From assembly GCA_905221605.1 (NCBI GenBank), contig CAJNDS010002545.1, positions 1 to 35,000 on the forward strand: a stretch of 35,000 nt of DNA, given 5' to 3'. The position numbers were made by a program, and so were the translations under genes. Below are positions 27,401 to 35,000 of the stretch, one piece after another (position 1 is the first letter of the stretch; every line of letters begins with the position of its first letter). The notes beneath the pieces were generated by a model. That model did no database searches. It was not told where the DNA came from and saw only the letters and a program-made list of their open reading frames with translations. The stretch is from Symbiodinium natans. Taxonomy: Eukaryota > Sar > Dinophyceae > Suessiales > Symbiodiniaceae.

Positions 27401-27661
27401 ATTATGGTCCCTTTTTTGGCTTCCTAGTATCATAAGGAGCCTTCTGTGTAGGGTACCCAAAGAAAGCCCCTAAGCTAGAGAACTGCCCCAAAGCATGGCC
27501 TGCATCCCAAGCTGGACCGCCCGAATCCTTAGCGAACGGTGCGGCATGGTTACTGAGGGATCTGCGGCCTGATTTTAAGGGGAAAAGGCCCTAGAAGCGA
27601 CCCTTAGTCTTATTCCCCTATGTAACCCCTATATATACCTTATATAGTCCCGATATACCGA

Positions 27662-28180
27662 ATGCACCCCGGGCCAAGGCAGCTTCAGCAAGCATGTCAG
27701 GTAGCGAGTGTGCTCAGACCACGTCTTGCTTTCCGTGGCGGTCTATCTCGCAACCGCTCATCGACGAATCTCGCTTTCTCTCTGGCCTCTCTTGGAAGAG
27801 TAGCCTTCCCAGGAGACTTAGCAAATCTAAATCAAATAAAAAGATGGACCTTTGATTGTGCGATGGGCAGTCTAAACTCGAACACCCTAGCCAGAGCCAG
27901 AGACATGCCCATCCTCGCAGATCACTCCAAGGCGCAGGCTGCTGCTCCACCTGAAAAAAATGCCAGGCTGTGCAAGGCAACTTCGGCATCAGAACATGAA
28001 GTGAAGATTCGCACTATTATGCTTGGCTCCAGGAGTTTTCAGTGGCATGGAGGAAGCCTTAAGCCTTGCGACCCCCCAATGCGGTCCGACTCGAAACTTT
28101 CTTTGCTTACGGTATTGAGGTGCGCTCGTGATGGATGCGAGCGCCAAGTCTATGACTGTTACGCATTGGGAGCCTTATGA
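27662..28180 (+). CDS. Long open frame, unknown
   Basis: A 172-codon plus frame with ATG at 27662, containing LASLGRVAFPGDLANLNQIK and RARDMPILADHSKAQAAAPP. It is among the longest frames in unique sequence here. No introns or family are recognised. A minus frame over part of it is also open. Confidence 0.4.
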   Translation: MHPGPRQLQQACQVASVLRPRLAFRGGLSRNRSSTNLAFSLASLGRVAFPGDLANLNQIKRWTFDCAMGSLNSNTLARARDMPILADHSKAQAAAPPEKNARLCKATSASEHEVKIRTIMLGSRSFQWHGGSLKPCDPPMRSDSKLSLLTVLRCARDGCERQVYDCYALGAL

Positions 28181-28257
28181 ACCGTCTCGATGTCGGGTTC
28201 CGGCACTGACCAAATCTTGTCAAAACCCTAAACCCTAACCTCGGTCACTCCTCTCCT

Positions 28258-28300
28258 TGGTACCCCAGCAACCATATACTACAATGGGTTGGTTACTATC
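28258..28300. mobile_element. Decayed fragment of CTTGG introner
   Basis: GTACCCCAGCAACCATATAC and then GGGTTGGTTACT, matching the first half of the CTTGG family. Confidence 0.45.
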
Positions 28301-28380
28301 CTCAGGGAGTGAGACGGCTTCTTGACAGGTCATTACAAGCTTCAGCTCATCTTGGTAAAAACATGCCGCTGGGCTAATGT

Positions 28381-28552
28381 AGGGGCCTGAGTAATTTCAT
28401 TAGGGTTTTTAAGGGGAGTTATTAATAGAATATTTATAAACGGGACCCTAAGGGCCTAAGGGAATAACATTTAAAGGTGTAATTATAGTATATTTATAAA
28501 GGGACCCGAAGGGCCTAAGGGAATGCTATTAGTATTTTTATCCGACCCCTTT
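28381..28552. mobile_element. Inverted-repeat element, AGGGGCC type, with internal duplication
   Basis: The ends AGGGGCCTGAGTAATTTCAT and TTTTTATCCGACCCC match the element at 877-976. An internal unit of about 65 bp (TTTATAAACGGGACCC, then AAGGGCCTAAGGGAAT) is tandemly duplicated. Confidence 0.65.
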
Positions 28553-28682
28553 AAAGTACCAAGTCTCAGAGTCCACTCCCCCCCAGATTTCTCCGAGGTG
28601 CTGGGATGGCGGGAGGCCCATTTGAGGACTTCAGGTGCTGGATGCGGGCGAGAACCTGCAAGATCCCCCCCCCTTAAAACTG

Positions 28683-28710
28683 AGGGTTTAGGGTTTAGGG
28701 TTTAGGGTTC
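28683..28710. repeat. TTTAGGG tract
   Basis: Three to four units. Confidence 0.9.
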
Positions 28711-28804
28711 AGAGGGGTTCCTGTAGCCAAGGTTGCAATTTGAGGAAGGGGGGTGGGTGGAGTAAAGTTTCTTGTGCATGGGCACGCAAAGTGGATCCTT
28801 GAAA

Positions 28805-28826
28805 CTTAGTAGCCCAGTAACCATAT
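28805..28826. mobile_element. Solo end of CTTGG introner
   Basis: CTTAGTAGCCCAGTAACCAT differs by one base from the left end at 986. The rest of the element is absent. Confidence 0.6.
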
Positions 28827-29030
28827 GAATGTTCGATCCGCCCCGCTTTCGCCCGGCCCACGTGTCGCAAGATGCTCACTTCCCCGCAGGCTTCATTTCC
28901 AGATACTTGAAGGTTCATGGGTGCGTGTAGGGTTTAGGGCATAGCGTTTAGGGTGAATCTGGTGACCATTCCACCATGTCGGGTCGTTTCAGTTTACTGA
29001 AGTGCCTCGAGACCGTACTGAACTCTCAGC

Positions 29031-29261
29031 TTGGATCCTAGCCAAGTGCACGGCTTCGTCACGAAAATCTCCGTGTCTGATGCCCCAGACAGTCAACAAA
29101 TCTCTGACGTAGCTTCCTTGCAACGGTCGCAAGAAATGACAACCCTGAAGGACGATGCTCGACAAAAGATGGTGTCGGAACGCAGGAGTCTGGAAGTCTG
29201 GAAGAGGAAGAAGAAGCAGCAGCAGCAGCAGCAGGCAGCAGCAGCAGCAGCAGAAATATGA
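29031..29261 (+). CDS. Exon with charged helix and polyglutamine/alanine end
   Basis: After CTCTCAG the plus frame reads FVTKISVSDAPDSQQISDVA, then EMTTLKDDARQKMVSERRSL, a basic KRKKK, six Gln and a run of Ala before TGA. The Gln/Ala run comes from a CAG/GCA trinucleotide repeat (29215-29255) that is probably length-variable. The function is unknown; a nuclear or coiled-coil protein is possible. Confidence 0.45.
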   Translation: MDPSQVHGFVTKISVSDAPDSQQISDVASLQRSQEMTTLKDDARQKMVSERRSLEVWKRKKKQQQQQQAAAAAAEI

Positions 29262-29648
29262 CAAAGCAAGATATGCTAGTATGTGCACGATGATGTGTTC
29301 TGGGGACAGGGATTTGGGCAGAGGCCTGTGCCTTCAAAAATGGCGCGCGCTAAGCCCCCTAAACCCCTAATCGAAAGAGAGAACATCGCCATTGTCCTGT
29401 TGATCCCCGTCACGACTTTGGGCAAGGCTTAGGAAGTCGGAGTCAGTCGAAGTCGGAGTCAGGCGACGTTCGCGAAACAAACTTCTTGGCTCACGGCTTA
29501 CAGTTTGGGCTTCGTGCTTCAGGTGTTCATCCCCACCCCTAATATTAAATTTCCCCCTATCCCCCCTCCCATATGCTATAGTATAACTATGCTGGAGGGT
29601 ATTTTCTATTAGTGGGAAGGGGGGTCGAATATCAGGTGTTTAAGCTTT

Positions 29649-29741
29649 TCAGGGCTTCCGTGCCTCCTCACGGTGCTGCACCAGCTTCGGATGATCCTTC
29701 CGGGATTTCAGCACATCCCGCGCAAAGACATGAGCGGCGCC
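29649..29741 (-). CDS. Exon-like segment, charged
   Basis: The minus frame reads AAHVFARDVLKSRKDHPKLV and then QHREEARKP to a TGA. It lies directly beside the inverted-repeat element at 29756-29871, so its 5' end may have been an intron boundary. Confidence 0.4.
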   Translation of the reverse strand, partial: GAAHVFARDVLKSRKDHPKLVQHREEARKP

Positions 29742-29755
29742 ATTTCACGGCCAAG

Positions 29756-29871
29756 CTACTTGAAGGTTCGTGGGTACTTATAAGTAGGGTGATAAGTAGG
29801 GTAACTATGGTTATAACCCGAGTTAGGGCACTTACAACTCTACTTAACAGTACCCATCAACCTTCAAGTAG
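29756..29871. mobile_element. Inverted-repeat element, CTACTTGAAGGTT family
   Basis: The ends read CTACTTGAAGGTTCGTGGGT and ACCCATCAACCTTCAAGTAG. Partial relatives are near 28902-28925 and 31229-31290. No target duplication is seen. Confidence 0.75.
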
Positions 29872-29989
29872 GAGGCTCTTGCCTGCGCAGACGGACATGC
29901 CTCAATAGCAAATTTCGCTACCACAGAAGCTCAGCTTGTGCACACGAACATGACTAGTAGATAAGGCTCAACTTGTGCCCTAAACCCGA

Positions 29990-30250
29990 GAGCCTGACAC
30001 CCCCCCCCAACCCTCAACCCTAACCCGCCTTGCGGCGTCCGTTCCAGGCTCTGCTTTGGCAACCAAGTGTTCGGATCGCCACTGTGGTGGGACTCGCAGT
30101 CTCTGATACCAACCCTGCAAGACCCTATAAACCCTATAAGCCCTATAAACCCCTAAACCCCTAAATCCCCATGCGAACCCTGCAATACCCTTACCCCCTT
30201 AAATTCCTAAATCCCCAAGCCCCTACCTAAACCCCCGAAACCCTATGCAA
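29990..30250. repeat. Degenerate CCCTAAA-like region
   Basis: CCCTATAAACC and CCCCTAAATC variants around a short unique segment. No gene. Confidence 0.6.
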
Positions 30251-30259
30251 GGACCGCCG

Positions 30260-30365
30260 AAATTACACCGAGTCCCCCTGCACCTCTGGGTGTGTCGGCA
30301 GTGCGGCTGCAATGGCACGGGCCAGAAGACCCTGGCCTCGGGAAGGACACCCCTCAGCATCCTCT
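30260..30365 (-). CDS. Exon-like segment
   Basis: The minus frame reads QVEDAEGCPSRGQGLLARAI and then AAALPTHPEVQGDSV to a TAA. Possibly a later exon of the gene holding 30664-30777. Confidence 0.35.
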
Positions 30366-30663
30366 ACTTGGGTTTGCTTTTTTTGGGCTGAGGAGCTATA
30401 GGGTTTAGGGCTTTCGGGTCTTAAGCTTCAACCAAGGAACACCTTGTGGCATTGCAGGGTTTGGGGTTTAGGGAGGGGTCGTATCAGTAAGGGGAGGTGA
30501 GGTTGCGCATTGATCCGGAAGGGGTTGCTACATGTGGGTATTTCCCCCCAAATTGGTTCCCCCTAAAATACCCCCCCAAGATGGTAGAATCGTTCCATAG
30601 GAACCCTCCAGAAAAGGGTCCCCCTATTTTCGGAAACCTGCCCATATCGGGGACTTGTTCACT

Positions 30664-30777
30664 TCACGCCGAGGTAACTCCCACGACCATGCTCGGGAGC
30701 CGGCACTCCTCGTACTTCTTCAGAGCTGCGGGCACATCCTTGGAGGCTGCTGGCTTCTTGCAGCTGGCTGGGGTTTG
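30664..30777 (-). CDS. Exon-like segment, weakly monooxygenase-like
   Basis: The minus frame reads TPASCKKPAASKDVPAALKK and then YEECRLPSMVVGVTSA to a TGA. The spacing of AL..YE..RLP recalls the C-terminal part of FAD-dependent monooxygenases, but this is a short motif and the FAD-binding region was not found. Confidence 0.35.
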   Translation of the reverse strand, partial: QTPASCKKPAASKDVPAALKKYEECRLPSMVVGVTSA

Positions 30778-30787
30778 AAGAGGTGTG

Positions 30788-30860
30788 GGTTTAGGGTTTA
30801 GGATTTAGGGTTTAGGGTTTAGGATTTAGGGTTTAGCACTAAACCCAAAACCCAAAAACA
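30788..30860. repeat. TTTAGGG array with ATTTAGG variants
   Basis: About eight units ending in inverted CCCAAAA units. Confidence 0.85.
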
Positions 30861-30976
30861 TGCAGGAAGGGTGGAGCCCCAACAGCATGCTAGGCTCCAG
30901 CCGCACAGAGAAACTGACGCTTCAAGCCTCGGAGGTCATACCCCCAAGCTGACATTTTGGCCCTGGAGCTTGGTGG

Positions 30977-31532
30977 CTAGGACCGATTTCCACAAATGCC
31001 ACCAAAACATACGAAGCAAATGTATGAAAGTACCCCAACTCCTTCGAGTTTGACCGTGTGCCAACGCATGATACGGGCACATGATACAGCAAAAGCTCCC
31101 GCATTCAAAAGGCCCGCCGGGATCCCAGCACCAGCGCGATCGCGCTCGATGGCCTCGTTCTCCACAGCAGATGCGGCCACAACCAAGCTCTTGCAGAGGT
31201 CCTGCGTGCGCGGGGTAAGAGCAGTACGGGGATTACTTGGAGGTTCATGGTACTTCTTAAACAACTGTAACTGTACCTATAACCCACTTATCACGCCCCC
31301 TATGTGCCCAATATGGTTGTTTAGGGTTTGGTGTTCAAGGGGCGCATCCACAAAGAGTCCAGGCCATGGCATGGGCCACAGACCTGGTTTCTGAAGCTGC
31401 CCCCCAAAACCTTGCTTGGAGAGCCTCGTGGAACCTCGTCCTGCTATCAAGTCGATTTATTTCCCTAGCAGGAGCCAGCCCCGCCCCTACAGGCGTTTTT
31501 CCCCCAAGTCCCAAAGAGCACAGCCAAAGCAC
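30977..31532 (-). CDS. Two-exon gene fragment, unknown
   Basis: Exon 1 is about 31532-31341 (LAPAREINRLDSRTRFHEAL, then AMAWTLCGC), ending at a GC donor. Exon 2 is 31201-30977 after CGCACGCAG (DLCKSLVVAASAVENEAIER, then AGLLNAGAFAVSCARIMRWH). The join is phase 0. The intron includes a partial CTACTTGAAGG-family element and a CCCTAAA unit. No family is recognised. The plus strand is open too, as an Arg/Pro-rich frame that reads less well. Confidence 0.4.
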
Positions 31533-31654
31533 AGTGAATAAGGTAGGGGGCGCGCCTCTGCCATGGACCTCGGATCACAGAGAAGCTCGGAGGGCAGAGA
31601 CCCCAACAGCAGTTCTCAAGTGGAAGCTTTGTGAATCACGGCCGATGAACCGAA

Positions 31655-31672
31655 CCCCCCCCCCCCCCCCCA
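31655..31672. repeat. Poly-C run
   Basis: Seventeen or so consecutive C. Similar runs are at 4204-4216 and 23574-23586. Confidence 0.95.
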
Positions 31673-31769
31673 GCTTCTCTCGCACACATCACTACAATGT
31701 CACTACAAATGCACCAAGCGCCCGGCACAAATGGCGAAGCCGACAGGCTTGCAAAAGACGGCGATGAAT

Positions 31770-32150
31770 GATTTTTGAGACGAAAATAATCATAGAATAG
31801 AAAAATGATATAATTTTGAGAATATAGCCTTCAATTAGAAAGTATTATAACGGCACCAAGTGAGGTAGGCGTGCGGTGGCACTTCTTGGACAAAAGCCTT
31901 GCGGAATGTCTGTTCCAAACACCCCTTAGCACCCTTATGTGTAGAATGACCTCAAAGTGAGGTCTCTGGGGCTAGGTTTGAACAACAAACTCAGAAGCTC
32001 TCAAAGATGCACACTGAACTGATGCTGTGAGTTGTCAGGAAGGGCAAAGGGTTGAGGAGTGTCAGTTGACCAACTTCCGACAGTCAACCGAATGCTCATC
32101 AGCGTCGAAAGCCTAGCGCTCGGGCCCTGAAAAGTTCGCTTACGAAGGGG
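31770..32150. other. No supported gene
   Basis: AT-rich then mixed sequence. Nothing coding-like was recognised. Confidence 0.4.
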
Positions 32151-32372
32151 TCTAGGGGTTTAGGGTTTATATGGATGTTTCAGAAAGCTGATTCTACTAC
32201 AACTTAGGCTCGTGCGGTCCACGTGTTCTGCAAGGCAAGACCACATCGCCGTGCCACCCTTTTGCCGCTCACAAACGCGGTTTCGCTGCTCAGGGCACCA
32301 TCGAAGGCCGTGCCTGCCTGTGTTGCGACTTAGGGCTTGGGGTGTAGGGTTTGGTGCGCAGGGTCGGCATGC

Positions 32373-33545
32373 CAGCTTCACAACAGGCCACTGGGACTCT
32401 GTGTGCGCAAGCAGAGCCAGCAAAAACATGGCTATTTGCATAGAAGGCTTCCATTTGATTGGTTTCGTGCACATGCGGTGCCCTCATGTCCCGGCGCTTC
32501 TGAACTATGCCCTGAAAATCTCTGACAGCTTGCCGGATCCGTCTTCGATCATTTTGGGAATTTGTGCTACTACGACCAAGACATGGACCAAAACTACATC
32601 ATGTGCCACGTCCTTGCCCGCAGCAGCGAATCCTGTGTTTTGCGGCAGCGTTCTTCAACCTGCTGGTGAGTCTTTGACGAGTCTTTGTGGTCCAAACAAA
32701 CCTAGCTTCGATGTATAGCAAAGGTTATTGGTTGAAGTGCTTCGAAGGCTATTTCGTGTTGGATTATAGCAGCAATGCAGATGACCAGAACAAATCGCAG
32801 TGGTCTATTCCTTTGTTCCTTGCTTCGAGAACTGAGGCTGTCATCTGCTTGACGTAGTATACATTACAGTATCAGATCAAGGCTTGCCCAAGGGTCCGAC
32901 AGAAAGGACATTTTGCCAGGAGTGGTTTCTGCAGTCGCGCTGACATGTCGAGCTGGGGCCAGCCTAGACCCTTGTTCTAAGGGCGGTGCAACTTGGCAGG
33001 GCCACATGTCAAAGTCCCGCAAAGCCCAACCGATTTGAGCCAGCAACAGGGCAGACAGCATCCAACAACACCACTGATGACTCGGAAGGTATAGACTGCA
33101 AGGTCGGAGGTGTGAACTGTCATTGCCCTTTACCTTTCACACGCAGTTATAGTTTGCACTGTACTACTCATCTCAAACTCAGCGGCAATGGAACACAAAA
33201 AAAGTACACCCGGTGAGTTTTGAAGTACGATTTGTACGCATTTTGCATCGCTCGTTGATGCGAGATGCCCATGAACCACGCTCTGCTCACCTGAAAAGCC
33301 TCACGGACGGCATGTGCACTTTCATGCAAGCCCGCTTGGAAGTGAACCTTCGTCTCGTAGCACGTGGTTCCTGCAAGAAGGTTGGCACGCCCGAGGTCGT
33401 CTTGGAAGGACATTACCTGTGCGTAGGTCATAATTGGGATTTGCGTCGCACATTTGTAAAAAACAAAACCGGAAAAGTGCATGTGGCTTGGCTGCAAGAG
33501 ACCTCCGCACGGCTACGTTCAAGAAAACCCATGTTCACAACATAA
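32373..33545 (+). CDS. Multi-exon gene, unknown function
   Basis: Plus-strand exons: about 32373-32470 (HWDSVCASRASKNMAICIEG); 32529-32665 after CTGACAG (LAGSVFDHFGNLCYYDQDMD, then QNYIMCHVLARSSE); 32719-32853 (KGYWLKCFEGYFVLDYSSNA, then SQWSIPLFLASRTEA); 33000-33212 (ATGQTASNNTTDDSEGIDCK, then GVNCHCPLPF), ending at CG|GTGAGT; and 33299-33545 (LTDGMCTFMQARLEVNLRLV, then YLCVGHNWDLRRTF) to a TAA. All junctions can be phased, although the first is tentative and the 53-bp second intron is very short. The introns have ordinary GT donors and no inverted repeats. It is cysteine- and aromatic-rich and could be extracellular. No family is recognised; it may be several truncated pieces of one protein. 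Confidence 0.5.
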
Positions 33546-33870
33546 GCCGGCACGAGTTCCCACACGCCGTCAGTATCTCCAAAGCGAAACAGCCACTTGC
33601 GCGGCTTGACCGGTTCACCGCCCTCGAAACTGTCATCAGTCTTGGGCCCACGTGCTTCTGAAGTGGCACTTTCTCGGTAAACCCGGCTTGTCGTCGCCAT
33701 CTTCGAAATTTCTGCGGCGCTCAATCCTTGGATCTGCAAATGGCAACGCTTTCGGGGGATCCAGCGAGCCGTCGTCGCCACCCTCGAAGCCGTCGCCGTT
33801 CTTGGACCAACTTGGACGCACGTATCTCGAAAGTGGCAACCTTACTAGCCGACAACGTGTGGCGTGTAGT
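33546..33870. repeat. 81-bp minisatellite (27-codon unit)
   Basis: About four degenerate units starting near CCTCGAAACTGTCATC (CTTCGAAATTTCTGCG, CCTCGAAGCCGTCGCC). The length is a multiple of three, so every frame repeats a 27-residue pattern such as GPKTDDSFEGG. It immediately follows the stop codon of the upstream gene. Confidence 0.7.
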
Positions 33871-33889
33871 AACAATGACAACAGTCAAT

Positions 33890-34302
33890 GGGTGCCTGAC
33901 TGGGGCCCGACTTATTGTCGTCACCATGCCCGTATCTGTCCTTGATTACGATCTTCGCATCTTCGTCGCACGCGAAAGCCCCATCAATCACAGGGATCAC
34001 GCCATCCTGGTCCGTTTTTGGTTCCAGGTGTCGTAGCTGAAAGTATCGGCGCTGCCCGCACCATCGACGGATGTCAAAATCGAAGTTCTCGCGACGGTGA
34101 TGATGGCCATGATGACCCTGCTCCTGATGGCCTTTCGCTGTGTAGAAACGCTTTTCGGGCTCCCCCCGCCCCCCACGAAATCTCCAGCAATGATCAACTC
34201 CCAGCGTGAGAAAATTTGCACGGCCAATGCAACCATAATCGGAAAACTACCTCTCTGCTCCGCCCAACCCATCCCTTATAAGCCAAAGCTCGTTAAGGTT
34301 TA
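33890..34302 (+). CDS. Exon-like region with a membrane segment
   Basis: At about 34037, after GTCGTAG, the plus frame reads PAPSTDVKIEVLATVMMAMM, then TLLLMAFRCVETLFG and PAMINSQREKICTANATIIG to a TAG at 34302. Upstream, 33890-34020 is also open (MPVSVLDYDLRIFVARESPI). Whether these join each other or the gene at 32.4 kb is unclear. Confidence 0.4.
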
Positions 34303-34710
34303 GGGCTCTGAGGTTTCGATTTGACCTCGGAACACAAACTGCTAGACTTATGACAGACAGAAGTCAGAGGCCCAACTTTTCGGCGCGATTCACGGCACTT
34401 GAGTCTGAAGCGCCGGCTCATCCAAACCACTCACCTGATGCAGCGGGTCTGCCGCAAGCCACGCAACTAGAAGTTCATTCAACATTCAGCTTTGGTGCGC
34501 CCACGTTTGCCTGTCACTCCTCAATCAGTTGCAGCGGTGCATACTTCGGACAGCCATTGCCGTACTCTTTCTGTCTACCCCATTGTACGTTGTCGACGTC
34601 CTCTCCGTCTCACTTCTCCCGCCGTTGCCACCAGCCTCCGGGTCACTCTGGGCCTCTTCCTCCGCCTGCTGTTGGTCCCCGTCGACTTTTTTGTACTTAT
34701 GTTCTTGTGT

Positions 34711-34718
<8 letters not shown>

Positions 34719-34791
<73 letters not shown>
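34719..34791. repeat. (CT)n microsatellite
   Basis: About 36 CT units. Further CT runs are at 34880-34911 and from 34980 to the end of the window. The Leu-Ser and Arg-Glu frames over it are artefacts. Confidence 0.95.
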
Positions 34792-34792
<1 letters not shown>

Positions 34793-34878
34793 ATCTGTTC
34801 TCCCACACCTTTAAGGCTCGCACGCCGGCCTGCTCGTTGTGCTCTCCTTCCTCCACCCGGCCAAGGTTGTCCTGAACA

Positions 34879-34911
<33 letters not shown>

Positions 34912-35000
34912 CCTCTTTCTCGCCCTGTTTACTTGCGCCTCCAATGGCGGCAGGTCTGCCAATGCCTCCTCAGCGTTCTCTCCCTCTCTCTCTCTCTCTC

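Noticed and set aside
34350-34962. Frames of 127-154 codons on both strands near the right end
   Set aside because: Inflated by CT/GA microsatellites (Leu-Ser or Arg-Glu runs). The non-repeat part is not convincing on either strand.

Overview
The window looks like nuclear DNA from a dinoflagellate, most likely a Symbiodiniaceae-type alga. The evidence is: many interstitial blocks of the plant/dinoflagellate telomere unit TTTAGGG; introns with GC or GA donors and AG acceptors; a relict trans-spliced-leader sequence upstream of a gene; a membrane-plus-PAS-like protein and a secreted HAD-like protein of types recalled as abundant in these algae; and small exons in a sea of short palindromic elements and microsatellites. 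No rRNA, tRNA, CRISPR or bacterial-style operon was recognised.

Two genes can be assembled with confidence, both on the minus strand. The PAS-like gene (about 4.07-6.28 kb) has at least five exons. The HAD-like gene (18.26-19.61 kb) has four exons, giving a complete 327-residue product with a signal peptide and HAD-type motifs. Several smaller two- to five-exon genes are supported by phase-compatible splicing: 2.95-3.45 kb (+), 9.37-9.77 kb (-), 16.84-17.36 kb (+), 24.01-24.43 kb (-) and 32.4-33.5 kb (+). About twenty further exon-like stretches were found by reading all frames. They are listed with low to moderate confidence because most exons here are 80-200 bases, shorter than an ORF finder sees.

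The main discovery is in the introns. Almost every intron of the two best genes is a short inverted-repeat element inserted into coding sequence. The element begins CT and ends AG, and is flanked by a 4-bp (sometimes imperfect) target duplication beginning GC or GA. The duplication supplies the 5' splice site and the element's last two bases supply the 3' splice site, so removing duplication plus element restores the frame exactly. At least three element families do this. Two copies of one family carry TTTAGGG tracts, which links interstitial telomeric repeats to intron gain. The HAD-like gene also has a decayed spliced leader upstream of its start, as expected for a retroposed cDNA, so its introns were probably regained later.

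Layout: 0-2.9 kb repeats and telomere-like arrays; 2.9-3.8 kb plus-strand exons; 4.0-6.3 kb PAS-like gene; 6.3-7.1 kb microsatellites; 7.1-8.6 kb a 32-bp satellite with a three-unit higher-order order and an inverted centre; 8.8-14.2 kb small genes and a degenerate repeated block; 14.5-15.2 kb AT and GT microsatellites; 15.4-16.5 kb a recent 476-bp direct duplication; 16.8-17.4 kb plus-strand gene; 18.3-19.7 kb HAD-like gene; 19.8-22.8 kb mainly repeats; 22.6-31.5 kb scattered exons and palindromic elements; 32.4-34.3 kb plus-strand gene(s) with an 81-bp minisatellite; 34.7-35 kb CT microsatellite.
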